Source: Paludibacteraceae bacterium (GTDB taxonomy: Bacteria > Bacteroidota > Bacteroidia > Bacteroidales > Paludibacteraceae). Taken from it: DNA of 25,124 nt. The stretch lies in contig JAKSMY010000027.1 in assembly GCA_024400275.1 (NCBI GenBank), positions 1 through 25,124 on the forward strand. Reading direction: 5' to 3'. Below the pieces are notes generated by a model, which saw only the letters and a program-made list of their open reading frames with translations, was not told where the DNA came from and searched no databases. Position 1 is the first letter of the stretch; each line of letters starts with the position of its first letter. This document shows positions 1 to 7,389 of this stretch, piece after piece. Both the position numbers and the translations under genes were made by a program.

Positions 1-44
1 TGCTTAACTCTTCGTTCACCCTTCGTTCACCCTTGCTTAACATA
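1..44. repeat. 11-base-period tandem repeat, four units
   Basis: Four consecutive 11-base units fill 1-11, 12-22, 23-33 and 34-44. The two middle units are identical (TCGTTCACCCT) and the outer two share TGCTTAAC. The array may continue to the left of the window. It lies in intergenic DNA with no ORF I trust. The period matches the longer array inside prmC at 21708-21806. The base sequence is only partly similar, so common descent is inferred from period and a CCTTCG-like core. Confidence 0.7.
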
Positions 45-86
45 GGACACCCCCCGACCCCTTATTGAGGGGGTCATGGGGTGTCC
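45..86. repeat. GC-rich imperfect palindrome
   Basis: GGACACCCC at 45-53 pairs with GGGGTGTCC at 78-86. An inner stem ACCCC (57-61) pairs with GGGGT (70-74), with a 3x3 internal loop and an 8-base apical loop. No clear T-run follows on the right, so it is not a convincing rightward terminator. It resembles the C/G-block hairpin between the surA-like and ostA-like genes at 18071-18103, so I annotate it as a dispersed palindromic element. It could still end a gene lying to the left of the window. Confidence 0.6.
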
Positions 87-118
87 TTAAAGATCGTCAG
101 TTTTTTAAGTCCAAATTA

Positions 119-162
119 TCACTGTCCTATGAGTATACGATGAGTATAGGATTAGGGAACCA
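119..162. repeat. Degenerate 11-base-period repeat in the regulator upstream region
   Basis: TGAGTATACGA at 130-140 is followed directly by TGAGTATAGGA at 141-151, with 10 of 11 bases identical. Flanking 11-base blocks are weaker matches. The rest of 87-238 is AT-rich non-coding sequence in which I see nothing else. Confidence 0.45.
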
Positions 163-238
163 ATTTGCGTCAGCATTTCGGCTCTAAATCTTAATAATCG
201 GCAAAAATACATCAAGAATGCAATTTTCTCCCAAAATA

Positions 239-270
239 TTTGGTCAATTCGAGAAAAAGCAGTACCTTTG
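239..270 (+). promoter_or_regulatory. Bacteroidota-type promoter for the regulator-lptE pair
   Basis: The -33 element TTTG lies at 239-242 and the -7 element TACCTTTG at 263-270, separated by 20 bases. This fits the primary sigma factor consensus of Bacteroidota. Transcription should begin near 275-277, which rules out the upstream TTG codon at 268 as the start of the next gene and supports ATG 295. Confidence 0.85.
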
Positions 271-273
271 CAC

Positions 274-291
274 TGCCAAATTGGCAGACAA
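274..291. promoter_or_regulatory. Inverted repeat at the transcription start and shared leader motif
   Basis: TGCCAA-A-TTGGCA (274-286) is a perfect 6-1-6 inverted repeat over the predicted start site. Its right half runs into TTGGCAGACAA (281-291). A nearly identical 11-mer, TTGGCAGATAA, lies at 2038-2048 just after the secG promoter. It could be an operator or a shared leader element; the function is inferred only. Confidence 0.4.
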
Positions 292-294
292 GAC

Positions 295-1467
295 ATGACA
301 ACACAAGATTTACAAACAATTAAACAGCGATTCGGCATCATCGGACAAGATACCCATCTCAACCGCGCCATCGAAGTGGCTGTGCAAGTGGCACCCACCG
401 AATTGAGCGTGCTGGTAACCGGCGAATCGGGCGTTGGAAAAGAATTCTTCCCACAAATCATACACACCTACAGCACCCGCAAACACGGTCCCTATTTTGC
501 CGTTAACTGCGGTGCTATACCCGAAGGAACAATCGATAGCGAACTATTCGGTCACGAAAAAGGTGCCTTCACCGATGCCAAAGCGGAACGAAAAGGATAT
601 TTTGAGATAGCCAACGGCGGCACACTCTTCCTGGACGAAGTGGGCGAACTGCCCCTTGCCACACAAGTACGTCTGTTGCGCGTACTCGAAACAGGCGAAT
701 TTATACGCATGGGCAGCAGCCAATTGCAAAAAACGAACGTGCGCGTCGTGGCTGCCACCAACCTGAATATGCAGGACGCTATACGCAACGGACGGTTCAG
801 AGAAGACCTCTTTTACCGATTGAACACAGTGGAAATAAAAGTACCTGCCCTGCGCGAACGCAAAGAAGATATACCCATGCTGTTCCGTAAGTTTGCCGTG
901 GATTTCAGCGATAAATACCGTATGCCCGCCGTGCGACTCAACGAAGAAGCAACCAACTTGCTCAAGAGTTATTACTGGAACGGAAACATACGGCAACTGA
1001 AAAACATAGCGGAACAAATCAGTATCATCGAGCATAACCACGACATTACCGCCGAGACACTGCGTAAATACCTGCCCGAAAACGAACGCGCCAACGCCCT
1101 GGTGCCCGGAGGCATCGCCAATGCACAAAGCAACGAGAACTTCATGAACGAACGCGAGTTGCTCTATAAAGTGCTCTTCGACATGAAACGCGACATGAGC
1201 GAGATGAGACAGCAGTTGAACGCCCTGCAAAACGAAAAACACACCCCTCAAAACACATCTATGCAAGTAGATGCACCCAAAGAAAAATATGAAGATGTGG
1301 AAGAAGCCGCCGTTTATGCCGAAGAAGTAAGCAGCATGGACGAGGTGGAAAAAGAGATGATCCGCAAAACATTGGACAAAACAGGCGGTAACCGCCGCGA
1401 TGCCGCTAAGATATTGGGTAAATCGGAACGAACCCTGTACCGAAAAATAAAAGAATACGGGTTATAG
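295..1467 (+). CDS. Sigma-54 interacting AAA+ transcriptional activator with Fis-type HTH
   Basis: This is a 390-residue bacterial enhancer-binding protein that would remodel sigma-54 RNA polymerase. The AAA+ domain starts almost at the N-terminus, with no receiver, PAS or GAF sensor. Visible motifs are Walker A GESGVGKE (about 43-50), the sigma-54 loop as GAFTDA (about 90-95) in place of GAFTGA, Walker B in LFLDEVGE (about 111-118), and a C-terminal Fis helix-turn-helix (about 351-390). A charged, Gln-rich linker separates the ATPase from the HTH. ATG 295 is chosen because the longer frame starts on a TTG inside the promoter. lptE follows after 10 bases, so the two are probably co-transcribed. 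The target genes are unknown; I found no convincing -24/-12 promoter in the window. Family assignment is firm. Confidence 0.93.
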   Translation: MTTQDLQTIKQRFGIIGQDTHLNRAIEVAVQVAPTELSVLVTGESGVGKEFFPQIIHTYSTRKHGPYFAVNCGAIPEGTIDSELFGHEKGAFTDAKAERKGYFEIANGGTLFLDEVGELPLATQVRLLRVLETGEFIRMGSSQLQKTNVRVVAATNLNMQDAIRNGRFREDLFYRLNTVEIKVPALRERKEDIPMLFRKFAVDFSDKYRMPAVRLNEEATNLLKSYYWNGNIRQLKNIAEQISIIEHNHDITAETLRKYLPENERANALVPGGIANAQSNENFMNERELLYKVLFDMKRDMSEMRQQLNALQNEKHTPQNTSMQVDAPKEKYEDVEEAAVYAEEVSSMDEVEKEMIRKTLDKTGGNRRDAAKILGKSERTLYRKIKEYGL

Positions 1468-1477
1468 TTTAGAGACA

Positions 1478-1981
1478 ATGAAAAAGATAATTATTATAGG
1501 CATAATGGGAATAATGCTGAACAGTTGTGCCGTCAGTTATAAATTCAACGGTGCCAGTATAGACTATGCCACCACCCACAGCATATCCATTGCCGACTTC
1601 CCCAATATGGCAGTGCTGGTTTATCCCCCATTGAGCCAGAACCTCAGCGAAGGTATCCGTGACCTCTACGCCCGGCAAACACGACTGGAAATACTACGCA
1701 AAGGCGGTCAACTGGAATTGGAGGGAGAGATAACAGGCTATGACCTGACGGCGATGTCCATCTCCGCCGACAGTTACGCTGCCGAAACCAAACTGACCAT
1801 CACCGTCAAAGTTCGTTTTACCAATAATGTTAACCCTGACGAAAGTTTCGAAAAGACCTATACAGCCTTCCAAACATTCGACAGCAACAAACTGCTTACA
1901 GACGTTCAAGACGAACTGTGCGACATCATGATTACCGAAATAGCAGAGAATATTTACAACGATACCGTAGCAAAATGGTGA
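1478..1981 (+). CDS. lptE: LptE-like LPS assembly lipoprotein
   Basis: This 167-residue lipoprotein has a short signal and the lipobox LNSC (Cys17). The mature part resembles the LptE family of Bacteroidota: a small alpha/beta fold whose conserved core (about 20-75) starts right after the lipid Cys, followed by beta strands including ITVKVRF. LptE plugs the LptD barrel that delivers LPS to the cell surface. It starts 10 bases after the sigma-54 type regulator and probably shares its promoter, so the regulator may link its own expression to envelope assembly. The OstA-like and SurA-like proteins in the leftward operon belong to the same pathway. Sequence identity in this family is low, so the symbol rests on length, lipobox and context. 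Confidence 0.8.
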   Translation: MKKIIIIGIMGIMLNSCAVSYKFNGASIDYATTHSISIADFPNMAVLVYPPLSQNLSEGIRDLYARQTRLEILRKGGQLELEGEITGYDLTAMSISADSYAAETKLTITVKVRFTNNVNPDESFEKTYTAFQTFDSNKLLTDVQDELCDIMITEIAENIYNDTVAKW

Positions 1982-1996
1982 TTTTATACCGATTTA

Positions 1997-2028
1997 TTTG
2001 CATAATTAAAAAAAATATTGTATCTTTG
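1997..2028 (+). promoter_or_regulatory. secG promoter
   Basis: TTTG at 1997-2000 and TATCTTTG at 2021-2028 are 20 bases apart, a perfect Bacteroidota promoter. The predicted start near 2034 leaves a leader of about 33 bases before the secG ATG. The leader contains TTGGCAGATAA at 2038-2048, also found after the promoter at 239-270. Confidence 0.88.
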
Positions 2029-2066
2029 CACGCTAATTTGGCAGATAACACTAAAAATATATAACT

Positions 2067-2420
2067 ATGTACACATTTTTTACAATCTTAATTGTTATTG
2101 CAGCAATACTGCTGATTTTCTTGGTTTTGGTGCAAAACAGCAAAGGTGGCGGACTGGCTGCCGGTTTTGCAAGTGGTAACCAAGTGATGGGCGCACCCAA
2201 AACAGCCGACTTCTTGGAGAAAGCCAGTTGGACATTGGCTGCCATAATCGTTTTCCTGAGTATTTTGGCTGTCGGAATCAACAGAGGTCAAAGTGGGGCT
2301 TCCGCCGACGAAAGTGCCATCATGGAGCAAGTGGAAGAGGCTGCAAGTGCCCTACCAACTCCTGCTGCTCCCGCTGCCGAGCCTGCTGCCGAACAACCCG
2401 CCGAACAAGCACAGGAATAA
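2067..2420 (+). CDS. secG: Preprotein translocase subunit SecG
   Basis: SecG is the small, non-essential partner of SecY and SecE in the inner-membrane Sec channel. The 117-residue product has two hydrophobic helices (about 3-23 and 52-71). They flank the family's loop, which contains QNSKGGGLAAGFASGNQVMG. A low-complexity Ala/Pro/Glu tail (about 85-117) is common in Bacteroidota SecG. The gene has its own promoter and a rho-independent terminator 40 bases after its stop. Its last 69 bases are antisense to the 3' end of the convergent glycosyltransferase ORF. Confidence 0.95.
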   Translation: MYTFFTILIVIAAILLIFLVLVQNSKGGGLAAGFASGNQVMGAPKTADFLEKASWTLAAIIVFLSILAVGINRGQSGASADESAIMEQVEEAASALPTPAAPAAEPAAEQPAEQAQE

Positions 2421-3137
2421 ATAAAAGGGGTAAACAACCTCCAACAATAAGGCTATAAAGAAAGAGACTTTCGGGTCTCTTTTTTTAATGAGACGATATT
2501 CCAGCGGAAACTTAATCAAGATAATCAACGGACAAACCAGTTGCAATATATTCGCCACAGCCACCACAAGACCCGCACGGATAATATACGAATCCGTATA
2601 ACGGGAAGCCTTACCTGCCCAACGCATACGCTGGCGCAACAAAGCCGACCAAGACGGCAACGCACGCACCGTAGCCGTATAAGCAGGAGAATCCAACACG
2701 GATATGTCTAAACCACGACGACGAAAAGACTCCAACAAAAACATATCGTCACCCGACGGAATATCCAAATGCAAATCGGCATAACTCTCCAACCACCGTT
2801 CTCTCCTGACAATCAGATTGGCACCGCTGCACAGAATGGCTTTCCCACGCTTGGCGGTACGCATCGTCAACTCCTGAATAGCGGCATATTCAGCCACTTG
2901 CAGGCGTTCCACCAACGATGTTCCTCCCTCCATACGCAAAGGCAAGATATATAAATCAGCAGTCAGCGATTGACACAAACCATTCGAAGCCGGTGCCGGA
3001 GAAACATCATCGTCCATTGTCCAGACAAACTCCGACGATGCAGCCGAAATAAGTTTATGCAACGCATATTTCTTCCCTTTGCCCCCGTCGTTGATGCCCC
3101 GACGCGGTATGACTATGGTTATTGCCGGTTCCGTCAC
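2352..3137 (-). CDS. Family 2 glycosyltransferase, lacking the N-terminal nucleotide-binding part
   Basis: The product has 261 residues. It starts on GTG, overlapping the aroA stop as GTGA, which suggests translational coupling. It shows the second half of a GT-A fold: KGKKYAL (about 20-26), the acidic metal-binding triad DDD (42-44), GDD (129-131) and QRMRW (169-173), then C-terminal hydrophobic helices (about 185-212 and 225-250). The first part of a normal GT2 domain, with N-E and the DGS nucleotide motif, is absent; alignment by eye to the complete GT2 at 7390-8547 starts only at that protein's residue 112. The open frame continues about 15 codons into aroA without a better start. Its C-terminus crosses the secG terminator and is antisense to secG. 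It may be a remodelled enzyme or a decaying gene. Confidence 0.7.
   Translation of the reverse strand: MTEPAITIVIPRRGINDGGKGKKYALHKLISAASSEFVWTMDDDVSPAPASNGLCQSLTADLYILPLRMEGGTSLVERLQVAEYAAIQELTMRTAKRGKAILCSGANLIVRRERWLESYADLHLDIPSGDDMFLLESFRRRGLDISVLDSPAYTATVRALPSWSALLRQRMRWAGKASRYTDSYIIRAGLVVAVANILQLVCPLIILIKFPLEYRLIKKRDPKVSFFIALLLEVVYPFYLFLCLFGGLFGSRLGSGSSRSW
2461..2486 (+). terminator. Rho-independent terminator of secG
   Basis: The stem AAAGAGAC (2461-2468) pairs with GTCTCTTT (2475-2482) around a 6-base loop, and the T-run continues to 2486. The same bases on the other strand are coding sequence of the convergent glycosyltransferase, around residues 217-226. In that direction the hairpin is followed by a weaker U-rich stretch (TTTCTTTA). 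Confidence 0.88.
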
Positions 3138-4168
3138 AACGATGGTAGTTGATTTAGTTGCTGCATAAACAGCGGATAAGACTTACTGATACAGGCTGTA
3201 TCGTCACACGGCATATCGGCAGCCAGCAGAGCCATCGCGATACGATGATCACCGAACGACTTGCCACTATGCGTCTTTGTATTGAGCCGAACGGCAGCAA
3301 GGCGGTCACTTTCTTTCAACGGCAACGAACCCGTACCGGTAGCAATAAGCGGTTTATGCAGACAGTGATACGTAAGAGCCACCGCAGGATACAGATCCGG
3401 ACACGAGCAAAAAGACACCACCCGCGGCAAAGGACTGACCTTACCCTCCTTACGAATAATAACACCGGAATCAGTATGAACTGTCGCTACACCCACAGGC
3501 TTAAACAAATCAGCCACTACCCTGTCTCCCTGTATCGAATCGCGATGCAAACCGGGCAACGACAACTCACCACCGTGCAACGCTATATATTCATACCAAA
3601 AAGCCGCAGCCGACCAGTCCGGCTCTATTTGCACGGAACGAGGCGAAAGACTATAACTGTCGATAAGCCGTTCCGTCATGTCAATATAAGGAGAATGACA
3701 ATTTGTATTCACAGCGAACCCTGCCAGCAGCAAAGCACTCACGAACTGAGAAGACAAAGGACGCTTCAAGCAGACCGCTGACTTGGTCAGCGTTTGACCA
3801 TAAACACGAAGAGGTGGGAAACCGGTTTCTCCTATATACTCTATCCGCGCGCCTGCACGCACGAGAACATCTACCAACTGACCTATCGGGCGATGGTACA
3901 TTCGCTCTATTCCATCAAGAACGACATCACAACCCGGCAATTGGGCACAATAAGCCGTCAAAAAACGCAACGCCGTACCACAGTTCTTGCAATCCACGGT
4001 CACCGGTTGACGCCGATTAGCAGAGATAAGCGACAACGCCCCGCGCAACAAACGTACATCATCGGGCATACTGCAAGTGACCTCCATAAGGGGGTCACCG
4101 TGCATAGCCTGCATCATCAAGAGACGATTGGCAATACTTTTTGATATAGGCAGTTCGATACCGGACAT
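3134..4168 (-). CDS. aroA: 3-phosphoshikimate 1-carboxyvinyltransferase (EPSP synthase), compact form
   Basis: This enzyme joins shikimate-3-phosphate and PEP in the sixth step of the shikimate pathway. The active-site landmarks are present: SKSIANR near the N-terminus, NCGTALR, RPIG, SSQ, QGD, LKESDR, DHRIAMA and the terminal SKSYP. The product has 344 residues, whereas the family usually has about 410-430. By comparison with the family from memory, pieces are missing at the N-terminus, between SSQ and SDWSAA, and between KESDR and DHR (17 residues instead of about 40). The ATG overlaps the upstream DPP III stop by one base (TGATG), which fixes the start. Function is probable because the catalytic residues survive. 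Confidence 0.9.
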   Translation of the reverse strand: MSGIELPISKSIANRLLMMQAMHGDPLMEVTCSMPDDVRLLRGALSLISANRRQPVTVDCKNCGTALRFLTAYCAQLPGCDVVLDGIERMYHRPIGQLVDVLVRAGARIEYIGETGFPPLRVYGQTLTKSAVCLKRPLSSQFVSALLLAGFAVNTNCHSPYIDMTERLIDSYSLSPRSVQIEPDWSAAAFWYEYIALHGGELSLPGLHRDSIQGDRVVADLFKPVGVATVHTDSGVIIRKEGKVSPLPRVVSFCSCPDLYPAVALTYHCLHKPLIATGTGSLPLKESDRLAAVRLNTKTHSGKSFGDHRIAMALLAADMPCDDTACISKSYPLFMQQLNQLPSL

Positions 4169-6156
4169 CAGTTCACATCAGGCAGAGTGGAATAGTCACG
4201 GCTATAACGCAAATGCTGCTCTATATAGCATTCCGTATAGTCTATCGTAATATCCGTTATCTCACCTTTTTTATTCATTACAGGCGTATAAACCGGATTG
4301 ACAAAACCTTTATACGGAGCCAAATTCAACTTGGCATAACGCGCCAATATCTCTTTATGCAAGTCCTGATCCACTTTTATGGCATACGTCTCCACCAATG
4401 CTTTGGCTGCCTCATAATCGCCTTCGGAAGTAATACGCTGTATTTCAGCCAGCATATCGCCCACAACACGACGGACACCTTCATAATCATTGATTTGCAG
4501 ATAGTGTTTACCGTCACGTTCAATGATATTCATCTCATTCTGTTCGCAGTGGTCATAGACCCAAGCCGCAATCAACTGGCGGTTACGCATGTGTGCCTCC
4601 TCAATGTCCTTGCCGGGCTCGATACGGACCAACTGAGTCATCAAACCATTCATCATCTGCTGATAATAGGCCGCTTTATATGCCTCTTTATCGGGCAGTA
4701 AGCCCAACTCAACCAATTTCTCGTCAGCCACAAAATAGAGAGCAAAGAGGTCTGCACGCGTCTCTTCAATAGTGGAAGCATGCTCCTTGAGAGCGTCTTT
4801 GCTCACACCCGGCATCAGTTTACCCGAACCATGACCGACGCACTCGTGCAAATCGGTGTGCAAATCGCCACAAATAGCACCGTACTTATCGTATAGAGCA
4901 CGTATCTCGTCATCTATCATATACTCCTCGTTGAAGCCATTACCTTTGGCTGCCTCGTTATAAGCCTTGACCAAATTGTCTATCGTGACCGACTTGGAGC
5001 CGTACGATTTGCGAATCCAATTGGCATTGGGCAGATTGATGCCGATGGGCGTAGCCGGATAGCAGTCACCCGCCAAAACGGCAGCCGTAATCACTTTGGC
5101 CGAAACACCTTTAACTTCTTCTTTTTTATAGATAACATCCGTCGTCGAATGGTCTTCAAACCACTGCGCGTTAGCGGATATTATCTCCGTGCGGCGCGTA
5201 GCCTCTATGTCCTTGAAATTAACAATCGACTCCCACGTACCGGTAATACCTAACGGGTCGGCATAGGTCTCCGTAAAACCATTAACAAAGTCCACACGGC
5301 TCTGCAAATCTTTCACCCAAGCAATGCAATAAGCATTGAACGAACGTAAATCGCCGGAACGGTTATACTCAATCAAATGGGCGATTACCTCACGCTGCTC
5401 GTCGTTCTCTGCCACTTCCAAGGCTTTCGTTAACCAATAATTGATTTTTTCGAGAGCCTCGCCGTACAGTCCGCCTATCTTATAGGTGCGCTCGTACACA
5501 ACACCTGCCGAATCTTTGCATAGTTGGCCATTCAACCCTATCCACAGAGGTTCTTCGGTGGTATCTTTGTGGGCATCGTACCACGCTTCCGCCTCAGCCT
5601 GCGTAACACCTTCGCCGTAATAATTCCCTGCCGAACATGCCACTAAATCTACTCCGCTGGCCTGGTTGGTACGCTTGGGCATAATGGCGGGGTCAAACAT
5701 AACGGGCAAGATAGCCTCGTCGTAAGTTATACCTGCTTTTTGGCAAGCCTCCACAAACCACTCTTGGCTGAACTCGGGCAAGAATTTATCTTCACTATAG
5801 TGATGATGAATACCATTGCTGAACCAAACACGCTTGAGATATTTCTCAAAAAGAACATAATCCTCACCGCCTTTCTCGTACGGATAATTCAAATAAAGGG
5901 TCTCTAAGGCACGGCGGATTCGAAGATTATAGCGTCCGTTTTGGTCATACAAGATGTCCCGCCCCTGCAAGGCAGCCTCGGATAAATAATACACTAACTC
6001 TTTCTGTTGCAGCGACAACTCATCAAAGCCGGGCACTTCGTAACGTAATATCTCTAAATCATAAAACCTATCCACAGTGTACTGAAATTTTTGTTCTTTT
6101 TGGCAAGCGGTCAATATCGCCACACCAAGCATTGCATATATAACTCCTTTTTTCAT
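4168..6156 (-). CDS. Dipeptidyl peptidase III-type metallopeptidase (M49) lipoprotein
   Basis: M49 peptidases are zinc enzymes that release dipeptides from the N-termini of oligopeptides. The 662-residue product has both zinc motifs: HECVGH (437-442) and EETRAD (464-469). Length and motifs fit the Bacteroides DPP III group. A signal with lipobox LTAC (Cys18) suggests an outer-membrane or periplasmic lipoprotein acting on peptides taken up for nutrition. It starts 4 bases after the nucleoside phosphorylase stop and shares one base with aroA, so all three are probably co-translated. Identification is strong; substrate preference is not visible. Confidence 0.93.
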   Translation of the reverse strand: MKKGVIYAMLGVAILTACQKEQKFQYTVDRFYDLEILRYEVPGFDELSLQQKELVYYLSEAALQGRDILYDQNGRYNLRIRRALETLYLNYPYEKGGEDYVLFEKYLKRVWFSNGIHHHYSEDKFLPEFSQEWFVEACQKAGITYDEAILPVMFDPAIMPKRTNQASGVDLVACSAGNYYGEGVTQAEAEAWYDAHKDTTEEPLWIGLNGQLCKDSAGVVYERTYKIGGLYGEALEKINYWLTKALEVAENDEQREVIAHLIEYNRSGDLRSFNAYCIAWVKDLQSRVDFVNGFTETYADPLGITGTWESIVNFKDIEATRRTEIISANAQWFEDHSTTDVIYKKEEVKGVSAKVITAAVLAGDCYPATPIGINLPNANWIRKSYGSKSVTIDNLVKAYNEAAKGNGFNEEYMIDDEIRALYDKYGAICGDLHTDLHECVGHGSGKLMPGVSKDALKEHASTIEETRADLFALYFVADEKLVELGLLPDKEAYKAAYYQQMMNGLMTQLVRIEPGKDIEEAHMRNRQLIAAWVYDHCEQNEMNIIERDGKHYLQINDYEGVRRVVGDMLAEIQRITSEGDYEAAKALVETYAIKVDQDLHKEILARYAKLNLAPYKGFVNPVYTPVMNKKGEITDITIDYTECYIEQHLRYSRDYSTLPDVN

Positions 6157-6160
6157 ATTG

Positions 6161-7036
6161 TTAGAATCTGTCTAATACGGTTTGCACTAATTCTTTTATT
6201 CTGGGCTTATAATCCGTGTTGGCAGCCTCCACTTTGCGCTGAGCAATCACACAACAAACAGTCATTGCTTTATGCCCCATGTGCAGTGCCAAACCGGCAA
6301 TACAACTACCTTCCATTTCATAGTTGGTAATACGTTGCCCCTGATAACGGAAATCTGTAATCCGTTCATTGATATCAGGCACTGCCAAATCAACACGCAA
6401 CACACGTCCTTGCGGTCCGTAAAAGCCATTGGCTGCAATCGTGCAACCACGCATCATATCTTCGCGGGCGATACGGTCAACCAACTCCTCGTTGGCTGAC
6501 ACGATATAAGGACGTGCCGCCTTCTCCGGATAATGAATAAAGTCCACCAACGCCGTCTCAAAACCGACATCTGCTATCTTGTCCCGATCCTTATAGAACG
6601 CCAACACGCCATCAAAGCCAATGCTCTTCTGACTAACGAGGAAAGTACCCAACGGAATATCTTCCTGCATACCGCCACATGTGCCGATACGGATAATCTC
6701 TAACTGGCGTTTGGCTTCCTTCTCTGCGCGCGTAGCAAAATCAATATTGGCTAATGCATCAATCTCGTTCATTACGATGTCACAGTTGTCGGTACCGATA
6801 CCGGTGGAAATACACGAGATACGTTTACCTTTGTATTTACCCGTAATTGTGTGAAACTCACGGGACTGGACATCACACTCTATACTTCCTTCGTCAAAGA
6901 AAGAGGCTACCATATTGACACGATCTTGATCTCCTACCAAGATAATCTTATCTGCCAGAAACTCAGGTTTGAGATGCAGATGAAAAGCCGAACCGTCAGG
7001 ATTAATGATTAACTGACTTGCTGGAAATGTTTTCAT
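6161..7036 (-). CDS. udp: Nucleoside phosphorylase, uridine phosphorylase type
   Basis: This 291-residue protein of the PNP/UDP family would cleave uridine, or a related nucleoside, with phosphate to give base and ribose-1-phosphate. Family features are GDQDRV near the N-terminus, the phosphate and ribose region around IRIGTCGGM, and the late NYEMEGSCIAGLA with its ribose-binding Met-Glu. ATG 7036 is preferred over an upstream TTG at 7060, because AAGAA sits just before it and the family start MKTFPASQL-like sequence fits. It lies between DUF3467 (31 bases) and DPP III (4 bases). The exact base specificity is inferred from similarity to Bacteroides uridine phosphorylases. Confidence 0.88.
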   Translation of the reverse strand: MKTFPASQLIINPDGSAFHLHLKPEFLADKIILVGDQDRVNMVASFFDEGSIECDVQSREFHTITGKYKGKRISCISTGIGTDNCDIVMNEIDALANIDFATRAEKEAKRQLEIIRIGTCGGMQEDIPLGTFLVSQKSIGFDGVLAFYKDRDKIADVGFETALVDFIHYPEKAARPYIVSANEELVDRIAREDMMRGCTIAANGFYGPQGRVLRVDLAVPDINERITDFRYQGQRITNYEMEGSCIAGLALHMGHKAMTVCCVIAQRKVEAANTDYKPRIKELVQTVLDRF

Positions 7037-7067
7037 AGTATATTCTTCCAAGTTTAACAATCTCTAT

Positions 7068-7373
7068 TTATGCCTCACCACCGCCAAACGACATCGGTAT
7101 AGTTGAACCCGGTGCGGGTGAACCTGTCATTTGAATCGTTCCAAATTGTTTCTCGTATTTGGACACATTGTCCTGCAATGCAAAGAGCAACTTTTTGGCG
7201 TGTTCGGGAGTGAGAATAATTCGCGATTTAACATTTGCCTGCTTCAAGCCCGGCATCATACGAACAAAGTCCACTACAAATTCCGATGAAGAGTGTGAAA
7301 TAATTGCCAAGTTAGCATACGTTCCTTCCGCCATCTCGGGGGTAAGGTTGATGTTTAATTTTTGTTCTTCCAT
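7068..7373 (-). CDS. DUF3467 family small protein
   Basis: This 101-residue cytosolic protein matches DUF3467: a beta-rich N-terminus (NLAIISHSSSEFVVDF), RIILTPEHAKKLL in the middle and a Gly/Pro-rich tail. No biochemical role is established for the family as far as I know. In several Bacteroidales I recall it close to rpoC; here it sits between a glycosyltransferase and a nucleoside phosphorylase. No promoter is visible in the 16 bases before it. Confidence 0.85.
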   Translation of the reverse strand: MEEQKLNINLTPEMAEGTYANLAIISHSSSEFVVDFVRMMPGLKQANVKSRIILTPEHAKKLLFALQDNVSKYEKQFGTIQMTGSPAPGSTIPMSFGGGEA

Positions 7374-7389
7374 AATTATTATTTTTTGT

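Noticed and set aside
45..86. Rightward rho-independent terminator
   Set aside because: The stem is strong but TTAAAG follows instead of a T-run, and a similar element at 18071-18103 makes a repeat more likely.
544..1266. Long open frame (240 codons) on the minus strand inside the sigma-54 regulator
   Set aside because: The opposite strand has complete AAA+ and HTH motifs; the antisense product has no recognisable domain and no promoter.
3158..4144. Several plus-strand frames over aroA
   Set aside because: They are antisense to a gene with all EPSP synthase motifs, and the products are Arg/His-rich without domains.
5562..5569. TATCTTTG on the plus strand inside DPP III
   Set aside because: There is no -33 TTTG at the right distance and no plus-strand gene downstream.
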